A DNA stretch of 34,114 nucleotides from an uncultured Selenomonadales bacterium (GTDB lineage Bacteria > Bacillota > Negativicutes > Selenomonadales > Selenomonadaceae). Positions 1 to 8,185 of the stretch are shown here, piece by piece (positions within the stretch are counted from its first letter, which is position 1; each line of letters starts with the position of its first letter). The notes beneath the pieces are model-generated. The model was given only the letters and a program-made list of their open reading frames with translations, was not told the DNA's origin and made no database searches. The position numbers were made by a program, and so were the translations under genes. The stretch covers positions 1 through 34,114 of the forward strand of contig CALFJB010000019.1 in assembly GCA_937877565.1 (NCBI GenBank). Direction: 5' to 3'.

Positions 1-596
1 TTTTTTTCCGCCGGAGCGTGGCTGGACAGGGCGTCCCCCGTGTCGCAGAAGCCGTCCAGATGGATGCCGCCGGACAGCAGCACCGGGATCAGCGTCAGCC
101 CCGCGGCGTACAGCAGCGTGCCCAGTCCCAGCGCCTCGCCCAGCAGCCACCACAGCCACAGCGCCAGGCCGATCACCGCCCCCACCAGCGGGAAGGCGCA
201 GAGGCAGTAGCTCAGGTTCCGCTCGCTCCATTCGATCTGGGGCATGGGCAGGGCGGAAAACAGCATGAGCTCCGAGCGTTCCGGCGTGTAGGAGACATCC
301 GACAAAAGATCCAGCTCCCCATCCGCCAGCATTTGATACAGCTCCGGCCAGCTTCCGGTCACATACTCGTAATTCCACCCGGAATACGCGGCGATTTTCT
401 GCTGGTACTCATAGGCGTAGCCGGATCTTCGTCCGAACTGGTCGATGGTATGAAAGGCAGAATCAAACCAGCCTACCCGTACCGTCTTTTGCGCGCCATC
501 GTCCGCAGATGCAGTAATCGGCCCAACACAGAGTACGGCCAGGGCAAGACACAGCAGGAGCGCCGTGAATCGCTTGATTTTCGTGTTCCATTTCAT
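1..596 (-). CDS. Partial reading frame: substrate-binding protein N-terminus fused in frame to CobS N-terminus; runs off the window
   Basis: Read on the minus strand from ATG at 596, behind GGAGG at 603-607, the frame stays open to base 1 (about 198 codons, no stop). Residues 1-31 are a signal peptide (basic KIKR, a long Leu/Ala core, ending near TASA). Residues ~38-115 resemble the first half of a family 3 extracellular solute-binding domain (VRVGWFDSAF, YEYQQKIAAYSGW, LLSDVSYTPERSE), as found in clostridial sensor proteins. From about residue 112 the sequence instead matches the start of adenosylcobinamide-GDP ribazoletransferase (CobS): PMPQIEW, LCAFPLVGAVIG and GGIHLDGFCDTGDAL, the family's conserved Asp-rich motif. 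The switch lies at bases 243-266, coding MLFSALPM, a string plausible in both families. I know of no natural protein with this architecture, so a chimera joined at shared sequence is likely. Base composition differs sharply from bases beyond ~860. Confidence 0.75.
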   Translation of the reverse strand, partial: MKWNTKIKRFTALLLCLALAVLCVGPITASADDGAQKTVRVGWFDSAFHTIDQFGRRSGYAYEYQQKIAAYSGWNYEYVTGSWPELYQMLADGELDLLSDVSYTPERSELMLFSALPMPQIEWSERNLSYCLCAFPLVGAVIGLALWLWWLLGEALGLGTLLYAAGLTLIPVLLSGGIHLDGFCDTGDALSSHAPAEK

Positions 597-644
597 AATG
601 ATCCTCCAACCGGCACACCCATTCAGTGCCTCTTTGAGTCGGTG

Positions 645-2627
645 TCAACGTAATAGTTCGGTCAAGGTTTCCATCAGGTTTGCCACGTCAATCGGTTTTG
701 CGACATGGGCGTTCATGCCTGCCTCTTTTGCCGCCTGTATGTCCTCAGTGAAGGCATTGGCGGTCATGGCGACAATGGGTATATTCGCAAGCGCGGGATT
801 CTCCAAAGCGCGGATCGCTCTTGTGGCCTCGTAGCCGTTCATCACCGGCATTTGCACATCCATTAAAACAACGTCAAAATAACCGTAACCTTTTTTCTTC
901 AACGTTTCTACAGCATCTTCGCCATTTATCGCAGTTTCAACTTCAAAGCCGCTCATTTCCAAAATTGCCGTCGCAATTTCACGGTTTACATCAATATCAT
1001 CAACCAGCAAAATTTTTTTACCGGCAAGGTCTGAAATATCGTCATTGCGCTTTTCTTTTTGAAGTTGCCGCCCGACGGTATTTAACAAAGTTTGATGAAG
1101 TTCGGAACGAAAAACCGGCTTATTGCAAAAGGAATTAACGCCCGCCTCCAACGCCTCATCTTTTACAGAAACCCAATCGTAAGCCGTCATTAAAATTACA
1201 ACCGGCTTTTCACCGACAAGCCGCCGAATTTGTCTTACAACTTCAAGCCCGCCTAAGTCCGGAAGTTTCCAATCTATGACGTACAAGCCGAATTTTTCAC
1301 CAACTTCGCCGGAATGTTTGGCACGAAGTACAGCCTCTCTGCCGCTTAAAGTCCAACTTGGAACCATTCCAAAAGTTGACAGCATTTTTGCAACGCCGTC
1401 GCAAGCGTCAAAGTCATCATCAACTACAAGCGCGTGAATCCCTTTCAATTCGGAAATGCTAAAATCTTTATCGTCGTCCTGCGCAAGTTTGAAAGTTGCC
1501 TTTACAATAAATTCTGAACCTTCGCCGGGCGCAGTCACAACTTCAATCGTTCCGCGCATTAAATTGACAATCCTTTTGGTAATTGCCATTCCGAGCCCGG
1601 TACCTTGAATTTCGCCAATAGTAGGATTTTTTTCACGAGTGAACGCCTCAAAAATCGTGGCGGCAAATTCCGGCGTCATTCCCATACCGTTATCTTTGAC
1701 GCGAATTTCATAATTGCCGTAACCTTCCGGCGCACCTTCAATTTGAGAAATTTTTACAAAAATTTTTCCTCCGGCTTGAGTATATTTAATTGCGTTCGAT
1801 AAAAGATTTAACAAAATTTGATTCAGCCTCAATTTGTCACAAATAATATTTTCGTTCGTAACGCCTACCGCGTCCATAAAAAGTTCCTGCTGTTTAGCCT
1901 CCGCTTGTCCAACTATAATTGTGTTTAAATCGTGCAAAATTTTCGGTAAACTGCAAAGCGATTCATCAAGCTCAATCTTGCCACTTTCAATCCTTGACAT
2001 TTCCAAAACGTCGTTAATCAGTGAAAGTAAATGACTGCTGGACGCCTTAATTTTTGAAAGATAATCTGTAACTTTTTCGGCGTCATTAACATCTTTCATT
2101 GCCAAATCTGTAAAACCAATAATTGCGTTCATCGGCGTTCGTATATCGTGGCTCATACTGGACAAAAAAGCAGTTTTGGCGCGGGATTTTTCTTCAGCCT
2201 CAAGTTTTTCTTTTTCAAGTTTGGAAAATTTTTTAGCCGTTAAACTTTCAGTGTAGTTGACGAAAATAAAAATATCTGCCAACGTCAAGCCTAAAGATAT
2301 TGGCAATTTCAAAATTATACAAATTAAAAATAATAGCGGGAACGGCAAAAATATTTTCGGCTGCCGTGAAAATTCTTTTTCGTAAAGTTTCAAATACAAA
2401 AAAATTTTGAACGCGCACGCCGCCAATATTCCCCAACTTAAAATTTCTACAAATTTATTTTCAACAATAAAAAAACCTGCCGCGCAAGTTAAAAAGTACG
2501 CAAGCTGAATTATTAGAATTTGCGTGAAAGTTTTTGGCAAGGCTGTTTCATTAAAAACTGTCAGCTGTTTGTGCAGGAGAATTGAAACCGCCGCCATACA
2601 AAAAATATTGGCTATCAGTTGCTCCAT
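645..2627 (-). CDS. Membrane-bound hybrid sensor histidine kinase with two receiver domains (C-terminal end of foreign composition)
   Basis: A 660-residue hybrid kinase. Residues 1-125 contain about four hydrophobic membrane segments and no obvious extracytoplasmic sensor domain. A short coiled linker leads to HisKA with SHDIRTPMN (phospho-acceptor His160), then an HATPase domain with the N-box NQILLNLLSNAIKYT, DNGMGM and GTGLGMAIT. Two receiver domains follow. The first has VVDDD, its Asp in YVIDWKLP and a Lys in NKPV; the second has LVDDID, Asp in VLMDVQMP and KPID. ATG at 2627 is preceded by AGGTGAT. It is a stand-alone gene, probably signalling by phosphorelay; the ligand and output are unknown. 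From roughly base 860 down to 645 (residue ~588 to the end) the codons become GC-rich and unlike the rest of the gene. The break falls in the highly conserved DVQMPVMNGYEA motif, so the last ~75 residues may belong to another organism's kinase. Confidence 0.88.
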   Translation of the reverse strand: MEQLIANIFCMAAVSILLHKQLTVFNETALPKTFTQILIIQLAYFLTCAAGFFIVENKFVEILSWGILAACAFKIFLYLKLYEKEFSRQPKIFLPFPLLFLICIILKLPISLGLTLADIFIFVNYTESLTAKKFSKLEKEKLEAEEKSRAKTAFLSSMSHDIRTPMNAIIGFTDLAMKDVNDAEKVTDYLSKIKASSSHLLSLINDVLEMSRIESGKIELDESLCSLPKILHDLNTIIVGQAEAKQQELFMDAVGVTNENIICDKLRLNQILLNLLSNAIKYTQAGGKIFVKISQIEGAPEGYGNYEIRVKDNGMGMTPEFAATIFEAFTREKNPTIGEIQGTGLGMAITKRIVNLMRGTIEVVTAPGEGSEFIVKATFKLAQDDDKDFSISELKGIHALVVDDDFDACDGVAKMLSTFGMVPSWTLSGREAVLRAKHSGEVGEKFGLYVIDWKLPDLGGLEVVRQIRRLVGEKPVVILMTAYDWVSVKDEALEAGVNSFCNKPVFRSELHQTLLNTVGRQLQKEKRNDDISDLAGKKILLVDDIDVNREIATAILEMSGFEVETAINGEDAVETLKKKGYGYFDVVLMDVQMPVMNGYEATRAIRALENPALANIPIVAMTANAFTEDIQAAKEAGMNAHVAKPIDVANLMETLTELLR

Positions 2628-2702
2628 AGAGCATCACCTTTTTTAGGTTTTAAAAGTTTTTTAAAATTTGAATAAGCTTTTAAATTTTTTATATTTTTAA
2701 AT

Positions 2703-2860
2703 GTACTTTCTTTGTCCGAGCTACAAAGAAAGTACCAAAGAAAAATCGTCGCCCGTCCGCCGCTTGGGTTCAAGTACGCTCCTAATATGTGTGCCGCCAG
2801 AGGCGGCGCGTAGTTTACCGCACGCGCCAACTTTAATTTTTAACGGCGGCACAGGACGGG
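2703..2860. repeat. Composite palindromic intergenic element, copy 1
   Basis: The gap between the kinase gene and the pyrG operon holds nested inverted repeats. GTACTTTCTTTG (2703-2714) pairs with CAAAGAAAGTAC (2724-2735). GCCGCC (2793-2798) pairs with GGCGGC (2802-2807). GCCCGTCC near 2751 pairs with GGACGGGC near 2853, followed by a run of T. It resembles the element at 8021-8126: both begin with a CTTTG/CAAAG hairpin and both contain CGTCCTGTGC (here on the minus strand). Likely a dispersed non-coding repeat; the 3' part could also act as a terminator. Confidence 0.6.
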
Positions 2861-2893
2861 CTTTTTTTGATAAAAACCGCTAAAACCTAATCC

Positions 2894-3478
2894 CTAATTA
2901 TTAATTTCTAAGTACAAAGTTTCGCCGTCTTCAAAAATTACAGAATCAGTAGCAATATCGAAAATTCTTTTGCCGTTGAGAGTGTCGCCAATTCCCAAAA
3001 TTAAATTTTCTTCAGATTTATCATTGTCAGAAATTTTTTGAATTAGTGCGGATTTATTGTTGCCAACAATAGCAATTCCGCGCAGAAAAAATTTTTCAGT
3101 CGGCAAATTTGGAATTTGTTTGACAGGCGGCGAAATAATTACAGGCGGGAGTTCAGACGGCAGCTCAATTTTTTCTTTTGGCGGAACTTTAAAAGGATCA
3201 TGAACAACTAAATTATCAGAATTGGCACCGAGTACAATTTTTATATTTTCGTTGAAGTTGGGAACGGCAGAATTTTGAACCGTGATAATTTTTGTACCGG
3301 CGTCAACATTTTCAGTCGTTTCAACCGGCGCGGGATTTTCAGTTAAAATAATTTCGTCGCCGCTGTCATCAGTCAAAAATAAAATTACCGCCAATACAAA
3401 ACAAATGCAAACTGCCGCAAATCGAATTTTATTTTCTTGAATTTCTTTGAGATTGTCCCGCCAAAACTTTTCAAACAT
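2894..3478 (-). CDS. Single-pass envelope protein, PilP/GspC-like
   Basis: A 194-residue protein with a short cytoplasmic start, one membrane helix at about residues 19-36 (FAAVCICFVLAVILFL), a proline-rich linker (PPKEKIELPSELPPVIISPP) and a C-terminal ~75-residue domain with LRGIAIVGNNKSALI, ILGIGDTLNGKRIFDI and SVIFEDGETLYL. That domain pattern resembles the PilP/GspC HR module, which links inner-membrane and outer-membrane parts of type IV pilus and type II secretion machines. Its ATG shares one base with the pyrG stop (TAATG), so translation is probably coupled. No pilus genes are nearby, so the partner is unknown. Identification rests on motif and topology only. Confidence 0.55.
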   Translation of the reverse strand: MFEKFWRDNLKEIQENKIRFAAVCICFVLAVILFLTDDSGDEIILTENPAPVETTENVDAGTKIITVQNSAVPNFNENIKIVLGANSDNLVVHDPFKVPPKEKIELPSELPPVIISPPVKQIPNLPTEKFFLRGIAIVGNNKSALIQKISDNDKSEENLILGIGDTLNGKRIFDIATDSVIFEDGETLYLEINN

Positions 3479-5109
3479 TATTTATTTTCCTGAAGTTGGA
3501 GCGCGGCACTTACAAACGCCCTAAAAAGCGGGTGCGGATGATTCGGACGGGATTTTAATTCAGGATGAAATTGACAGCCGACAAACCACGGATGCAAATT
3601 TTTATCCAATTCGACAATTTCAACCAAACTATCATCAGGCAAAACGCCCGCAATAACCATTCCTTTTTCAGCAAAAATTCCACGGTACTTGTTATTAAAT
3701 TCAAATCTATGGCGGTGGCGTTCGTGAATTTCGGAAATTTCATTGTCGCCGAAATAAGCCGCCGCAGTAAAAGTATTTGGCGTAACTTTGCAAGGATACG
3801 CGCCGAGCCGCATTGTACCGCCTTTGTTGATAACTTTTAATTGAGAATCCATCAGCGCAATAACGGGATTTTCGGTTTCATCATTAAATTCAGTTGAATT
3901 GGCATCGTCGAAGTTGCAAATATTTCTGGCAAATTCGATAACCGCGCATTGCATACCTAAACACAAGCCGAGAAACGGAATTTTCTTTTCACGGGCAAAA
4001 GTTATCGCTTTAATCTTGCCTTCAATTCCTCTATCGCCAAAACCGCCCGGTACAAGAATACCTTTACAACCGCTAAAAATTTCTTCCAAGTCAACTTCCG
4101 GCGATTCAATTTTTTCTGCGTTCACAAATTTAACATTGACGGCGGCAGAGTTATCAATTCCCGCGTGGTGCAACGCCTCAACAACCGAAATATAAGCGTC
4201 GGGAAGTTCAACATATTTTCCAACTACCGCAATTTTTATCTTTCGCGCAGGATTTTTAATTTTGTAAACCATACGCGCCCAAACTTCCATTTTTGCGGGA
4301 GACTGCGGCAAATTCAATTTCTCCAAAACAATTTTATCAAGCCCTTCATTTTGCATAATCAAAGGAACTTCATAAATTGTTGACGCCGTGCGATTTTCTA
4401 TAACCGCGTCTTCGTCAACGTCGCAGAAAAGTGCGATTTTCTTTTTCATTGCGCGGGAAATTTCTTGTTCGGTACGACAAACTAAAATATCCGGCTGAAT
4501 ACCAATCGAACGCAATTCTTTAACGCTGTGTTGAGTTGGTTTAGTTTTGAGTTCGCCCGCCGCACCAATGTATGGCAATAAAGTAACGTGAATATAAAGC
4601 GCGTCATTTTTGCCAACTTCTTTTTTGACTTGACGAATTGCCTCAAGAAATGGCAAAGATTCAATATCGCCGACCGTGCCGCCAACTTCAGTAATTACAA
4701 CGTCCGCTTTATCAGCTTCCGCAACGGCGTAAATTCGAGATTTAATTTCGTTAGTAACGTGCGGAATAACTTGCACCGTCGAGCCGAGATAATCGCCTTT
4801 GCGTTCCTTGTTCAATACCGACCAATAAATTTTGCCCGTCGTCGTATTTGAATTTTTCGTCAGATTAATATCAATAAATCTTTCGTAGTGTCCCAAGTCT
4901 AAATCAGTTTCCGCGCCGTCTTCGGTAACAAAAACTTCGCCATGTTGGTAGGGACTCATAGTGCCGGGATCAATATTTATGTAGGGGTCAAACTTTTGAA
5001 TTGTAACTTTGAGACCGCGACTTTTTAAGAGTCTGCCGAGTGCCGCCGCAGTTATACCTTTGCCGAGCGACGAAACAACGCCGCCTGTCACGAAAATATA
5101 TTTAGACAT
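3478..5109 (-). CDS. pyrG: CTP synthase
   Basis: Converts UTP to CTP using ATP and glutamine, the last step of de novo pyrimidine nucleotide synthesis. The 543 residues match the family length. The N-terminal synthetase domain opens with KYIFVTGGVVSSLGKGI (P-loop) and contains KFDPYINIDPGTMSPYQHGE and EVGGTVGDIES. The C-terminal class I glutamine amidotransferase domain has GILVPGGFGDRG, the nucleophile Cys in FLGLCLGMQ and the His-Glu pair in CQFHPEL. It follows rpoE (delta), the classic Firmicute order, and runs directly into the PilP-like gene with a one-base overlap. All catalytic motifs are intact. Confidence 0.98.
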   Translation of the reverse strand: MSKYIFVTGGVVSSLGKGITAAALGRLLKSRGLKVTIQKFDPYINIDPGTMSPYQHGEVFVTEDGAETDLDLGHYERFIDINLTKNSNTTTGKIYWSVLNKERKGDYLGSTVQVIPHVTNEIKSRIYAVAEADKADVVITEVGGTVGDIESLPFLEAIRQVKKEVGKNDALYIHVTLLPYIGAAGELKTKPTQHSVKELRSIGIQPDILVCRTEQEISRAMKKKIALFCDVDEDAVIENRTASTIYEVPLIMQNEGLDKIVLEKLNLPQSPAKMEVWARMVYKIKNPARKIKIAVVGKYVELPDAYISVVEALHHAGIDNSAAVNVKFVNAEKIESPEVDLEEIFSGCKGILVPGGFGDRGIEGKIKAITFAREKKIPFLGLCLGMQCAVIEFARNICNFDDANSTEFNDETENPVIALMDSQLKVINKGGTMRLGAYPCKVTPNTFTAAAYFGDNEISEIHERHRHRFEFNNKYRGIFAEKGMVIAGVLPDDSLVEIVELDKNLHPWFVGCQFHPELKSRPNHPHPLFRAFVSAALQLQENK

Positions 5110-5140
5110 TGGAAAAAACTACCTTTCGCCTTAAATTTGC

Positions 5141-5440
5141 CTATTCTTCTTCTGATTTATCCATTTGCAACTTAGCCGCACGACGTTTTTTAACTTCCGG
5201 CGGATCCCATTCGGTAAGCCCCCACTTTTTCTTTTCGGGGTTGTACTGAAAGCGGCTGTCCATATTAATCATAGTGTACACTTCAGAAATTGCCGCCGCC
5301 TCGTTTTGCGTGGACTTATTTTTCTTTTTGAGAATATCCAAAATTAAATCTTTGTAGTAAATTGGATTATCTTTGCCGGCGTCGTTCAAAATTTGATACG
5401 CCAAGTCAACTTCCGTCATATCTTCAAATTTTTTTGCCAT
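5141..5440 (-). CDS. rpoE: DNA-directed RNA polymerase delta subunit, short form
   Basis: A 99-residue protein consisting almost entirely of the HARE-HTH (winged helix) domain: MTEVDLAYQIL, PIYYKDLI, AAAISEVYTMINMDSRF and WGLTEWDP. Delta binds RNA polymerase in Firmicutes and affects promoter selectivity and recycling of core enzyme. Position directly before pyrG supports the call, as does the domain. In Bacillus subtilis the protein is about 173 residues because of a long acidic tail. Here the tail is only ~20 residues, mostly basic (KKRRAAKLQ), ending in EEE. Whether a delta without the acidic tail works in the same way is not settled by the sequence. GGAGG lies just before the ATG. Confidence 0.88.
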   Translation of the reverse strand: MAKKFEDMTEVDLAYQILNDAGKDNPIYYKDLILDILKKKNKSTQNEAAAISEVYTMINMDSRFQYNPEKKKWGLTEWDPPEVKKRRAAKLQMDKSEEE

Positions 5441-5460
5441 TATTAAACCTCCAAAAATTT

Positions 5461-7119
5461 TTACATTGAAGTTGGAGCGGAAACACCCAACAAATTAAGC
5501 GCGTGCTTGATTGTATGTGCGGTAATTTTTACCAACGCCAAACGCGCCTTTGCTAAATCTTCATCAACGCCCAAAATTCTGCAGTCACGATAAAAGCTGT
5601 GAAATTGCGCCGCTAAATCGTAAGCGTAACGCGCTATTTTCTGCGGTGCAAATTCAGCCGCCGCCTTTTCAATTTCGTCAGGGTATTCAAAAATTTTGTT
5701 AATCAAGTCAATTTCGGCGGCAGTCGTCATCATTGAAAATTTCGGCGCGTCAATCAACTTCAAATTATTTTCTTCAGCCTGTCTAAAAATACTGCAAATT
5801 CGGGCGTGCGCGTACTGAATGTAATAAACGGGATTTTCTGAACTTTGCTTTTTCGCCAAGTCTAAGTCAAAATCAAGTTGGCTGTCGATTGAACGCATTA
5901 AAAAGAAATATCTTGCCGCGTCCGTGCCAACTTCTTCCATTAATTCGCGCAGGGTAATACTTTCGCCGGTACGTTTCGACATTTTAACAAGTTCACCGCC
6001 GCGATAAAGTGAAACCATTTGCAGGAGCAAAATTTTTAGATTGTCAGCGTTAAAACCAAGTGCAGACATAGCGGCTTTAACGCGGCAAATGTAGCCGTGA
6101 TGATCTGCGCCCCAAAGATTTATCAGTTGGCTAAAACCGCGCTCAAATTTATCTTTGTGATAGGCAATGTCAGCCGCCAAATAAGTTGGTACGCCGTTTT
6201 CACGGACTACAACGCGGTCTTTGTCGTCGCCGTATTTCGTCGAATTGAGCCAAAGTGCGCCGTCCTTTTCGTAAATTTCGCCGCGTTCCCTCAAAACTTT
6301 TACAGCGTCGTTAATTTTATCCGGGTGCAAAGTTCTTTCACTGTACCATTTATCAAACTCAACTTTGAAATTTGATAAATCTTTCTTAAGCTCGGCAAGT
6401 TTATCGGCGTAGGCTAAATTTTCAAGAATTTTGAGGCGTTCATCTTCGGGAAGATTCAAATATTTATCGCCGTCGCGTTCGACAATTTTTTTTGCAGTGT
6501 CGATAATGTCAACCGCGTGGTAACCGTTTTCAGGAAATTCAACTTTCTGCCCCAAAAGTTCCAAGTAGCGGGCGTTTACGGACTTTGCCAAATTTTCCAT
6601 TTGATTTCCGGCGTCGTTAATATAATATTCACTTTCAACGTTAAAACCTGCCGCGCGTAAAATATTTACAATGGCTGAACCTGCCGCTGCGCCGCGTCCG
6701 TGTCCAACGTGCAAAAGTCCCGTAGGATTTGCGCTGACGTACTCAATTTGAATGGGAATATTTTTTTTGTTGGGAAGTTGCCCAAAATTTTCTAAGCCGT
6801 CGTAAATATTTTTCAGTTCGCCGTAAATTACGTCTGACTTCAGATAAAAATTCATAAAGCCTGCGCCCGCAATTTCGATTTTTTCAAGCCAATCTGCCGC
6901 AATTCGATTTTTAATTTCTTCAGCAATTTTTTTTGGAGCGGCATGAAAAATTTTAGCTGACTGCATTGCAAAATTTGTTGAAAAGTCGCCAAATTCTTTT
7001 TTCGGCGGCACTTCCAAAGAAATTTCCGGCAAGTCTCCTGTAGATTTTAAAACGCCGTCAGAAATTGCAGATTCAGCCGCAGATTTTACCGCGTCGATAA
7101 TTTTTTGTTTTACGTCCAA
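5461..7119 (-). CDS. argS: Arginyl-tRNA synthetase
   Basis: Class I aminoacyl-tRNA synthetase that charges tRNA-Arg. The 552 residues contain the N-terminal Add-1 domain (residues ~1-110), the HIGH-type signature as HVGH at 137-140 within SANPTGLLHVGHGRG, the KMSKS signature as KMSKR at 379-383, and the C-terminal DALR anticodon-binding domain (AHARICSIFR, with a closing NLLGVSAPTSM). The best start is TTG at 7119, with GGAAGGG 8-14 bases upstream. It is the first gene of the minus-strand argS-rpoE-pyrG group. A consensus promoter lies at 7213-7241; I see no T-box leader in the short upstream region. Confidence 0.97.
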   Translation of the reverse strand: MDVKQKIIDAVKSAAESAISDGVLKSTGDLPEISLEVPPKKEFGDFSTNFAMQSAKIFHAAPKKIAEEIKNRIAADWLEKIEIAGAGFMNFYLKSDVIYGELKNIYDGLENFGQLPNKKNIPIQIEYVSANPTGLLHVGHGRGAAAGSAIVNILRAAGFNVESEYYINDAGNQMENLAKSVNARYLELLGQKVEFPENGYHAVDIIDTAKKIVERDGDKYLNLPEDERLKILENLAYADKLAELKKDLSNFKVEFDKWYSERTLHPDKINDAVKVLRERGEIYEKDGALWLNSTKYGDDKDRVVVRENGVPTYLAADIAYHKDKFERGFSQLINLWGADHHGYICRVKAAMSALGFNADNLKILLLQMVSLYRGGELVKMSKRTGESITLRELMEEVGTDAARYFFLMRSIDSQLDFDLDLAKKQSSENPVYYIQYAHARICSIFRQAEENNLKLIDAPKFSMMTTAAEIDLINKIFEYPDEIEKAAAEFAPQKIARYAYDLAAQFHSFYRDCRILGVDEDLAKARLALVKITAHTIKHALNLLGVSAPTSM

Positions 7120-7212
7120 TTAAATTTCCCTTCCTGTAAAAAAATTTGCCATTACGCCAAACGCGCCGCCTTTCTTTGACGGCGCAAAAATTTTCAAAAA
7201 TATTTTTTGGCA

Positions 7213-7241
7213 ATTATACAATGACGCCGCCGCAATGTCAA
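7213..7241 (-). promoter_or_regulatory. Consensus sigma-70 promoter for argS operon
   Basis: On the minus strand, TTGACA (7241-7236) and TATAAT (7218-7213) are separated by exactly 17 bases. Both hexamers match consensus perfectly. It sits about 95 bases before the argS TTG start and is divergent from the rnhB promoter. Confidence 0.85.
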
Positions 7242-7265
7242 AACGGGGATTTTTTTGTTAATATG

Positions 7266-7274
7266 TGATATAAT
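7266..7274 (+). promoter_or_regulatory. Extended -10 promoter for rnhB
   Basis: TGATATAAT: an extended TGn motif followed by a perfect -10 hexamer (7269-7274). No good -35 hexamer is visible at the right distance. Because this box lies inside the longest open frame that could be drawn for rnhB, the real start must be downstream. Confidence 0.65.
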
Positions 7275-7302
7275 CAGAAAAAAATTAATGAGCGGTGTTG
7301 AA

Positions 7303-7968
7303 ATGACGATAAGAAAAATAAATCCCGACGCTGAACGAGTGCGCCTCAAAAAACTTTACCAATATGAAAACCAAATTTATAATCAAGGTTATAAATTAAT
7401 TACGGGCGTTGACGAAGCGGGACGCGGCTCACTTGTAGGACCGGTTATAGTTGGCGCGGTTATTTTGCCGCCAAATTTTTACCTTGAACGCCTTGACGAT
7501 TCCAAAAAACTTTCTCCGAAAATTCGAGATAAACTTTACGATGAAATTGTTTACAACGCCATTAGCGTTTCAAGTATCGCTGTCAGTGTCGAAGAAATTG
7601 ACAAGCTAAACGTTTACCGCGCAACTTTGAAAGGCATGAAAAAAGCTGTAGCCGCTTTGAATGTTCAGCCGGATTTTGTTTTAATTGACGCAATGGAAAT
7701 TTATTTTAAAAATATTCCGCATCAATCAATAATTCACGGCGATGCACTTTCTGCAAGCATTGCCGCCGCGTCGATTATCGCAAAGGTTACTCGTGACAGA
7801 CTTGCCGACGATTGGAGCAAAATTTATCCACGCTATGGCTTTGAAAAAAATCGCGGCTATGGCACTAAGGAACATTTGGACGCTATAAAAAACTTTGGTT
7901 TTACTGACATTCACCGCCGCACTTTTAGCCCCGTCAAAGATATGTTACAAATAACTTTGCCGCTTTAA
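7303..7968 (+). CDS. rnhB: Ribonuclease HII
   Basis: Cleaves the RNA strand of RNA-DNA hybrids and removes misincorporated ribonucleotides from DNA. From ATG at 7303 the protein has 221 residues. The acidic active site begins in TGVDEAGRGSLVGPV (Asp37-Glu38). Further family motifs are DSKKLSPKIRD, VLIDAM, HGDALSASIAAASIIAKVTRDR and GYGTKEHLDAI..HRRTFSPV. Upstream in-frame starts at 7255 and 7288 were rejected or ranked lower: the promoter -10 box at 7269-7274 lies after 7255, and GCGGTG precedes 7303 at suitable spacing. The long N-terminal helical stretch before the core is usual for Firmicute RnhB. Confidence 0.95.
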   Translation: MTIRKINPDAERVRLKKLYQYENQIYNQGYKLITGVDEAGRGSLVGPVIVGAVILPPNFYLERLDDSKKLSPKIRDKLYDEIVYNAISVSSIAVSVEEIDKLNVYRATLKGMKKAVAALNVQPDFVLIDAMEIYFKNIPHQSIIHGDALSASIAAASIIAKVTRDRLADDWSKIYPRYGFEKNRGYGTKEHLDAIKNFGFTDIHRRTFSPVKDMLQITLPL

Positions 7969-8020
7969 ATTTAAATTCATTCTTTGGCTTTTAAATTTTT
8001 TTATATTTTATTGAATCGGC

Positions 8021-8126
8021 TTTTCTTTCTTTGGCGCAAAGAAAGAAAACCCTACCAAAAGAAAGAAACAGCCGCACATAACGCCATCACGGCGTTAAGC
8101 GCGGCGCGGCGCACGTCCTGTGCGCC
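8021..8126. repeat. Composite palindromic intergenic element, copy 2
   Basis: Between rnhB and the FliK-like gene. TTTTCTTTCTTTG (8021-8033) pairs perfectly with CAAAGAAAGAAAA (8037-8049) around a 3-base loop. AACGCC/GGCGTT form a second hairpin near 8080-8097, and GGCGCAC/GTGCGCC (8108-8114 with 8120-8126) a third. It shares the opening CTTTG hairpin and the string CGTCCTGTGC with the element at 2703-2860. No protein-coding potential is apparent. Confidence 0.6.
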
Positions 8127-8185
8127 GGTATTACTCAATTTAGAAAAAATTTTAATTAAACTTACAATTAAAAGGAGTTGAGATA

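Noticed and set aside
18..653. 211-codon open frame on the plus strand at the left edge
   Set aside because: It is a shadow of the minus-strand solute-binding/CobS frame, which has a signal peptide, a ribosome site and family motifs; the plus-strand product is Gln/Arg-rich with no recognisable domain.
7120..7235. T-box or other leader riboswitch before argS
   Set aside because: Only ~95 bases lie between promoter and start; I see no T-box consensus (TGGNACCGCG) and no terminator/antiterminator pair.
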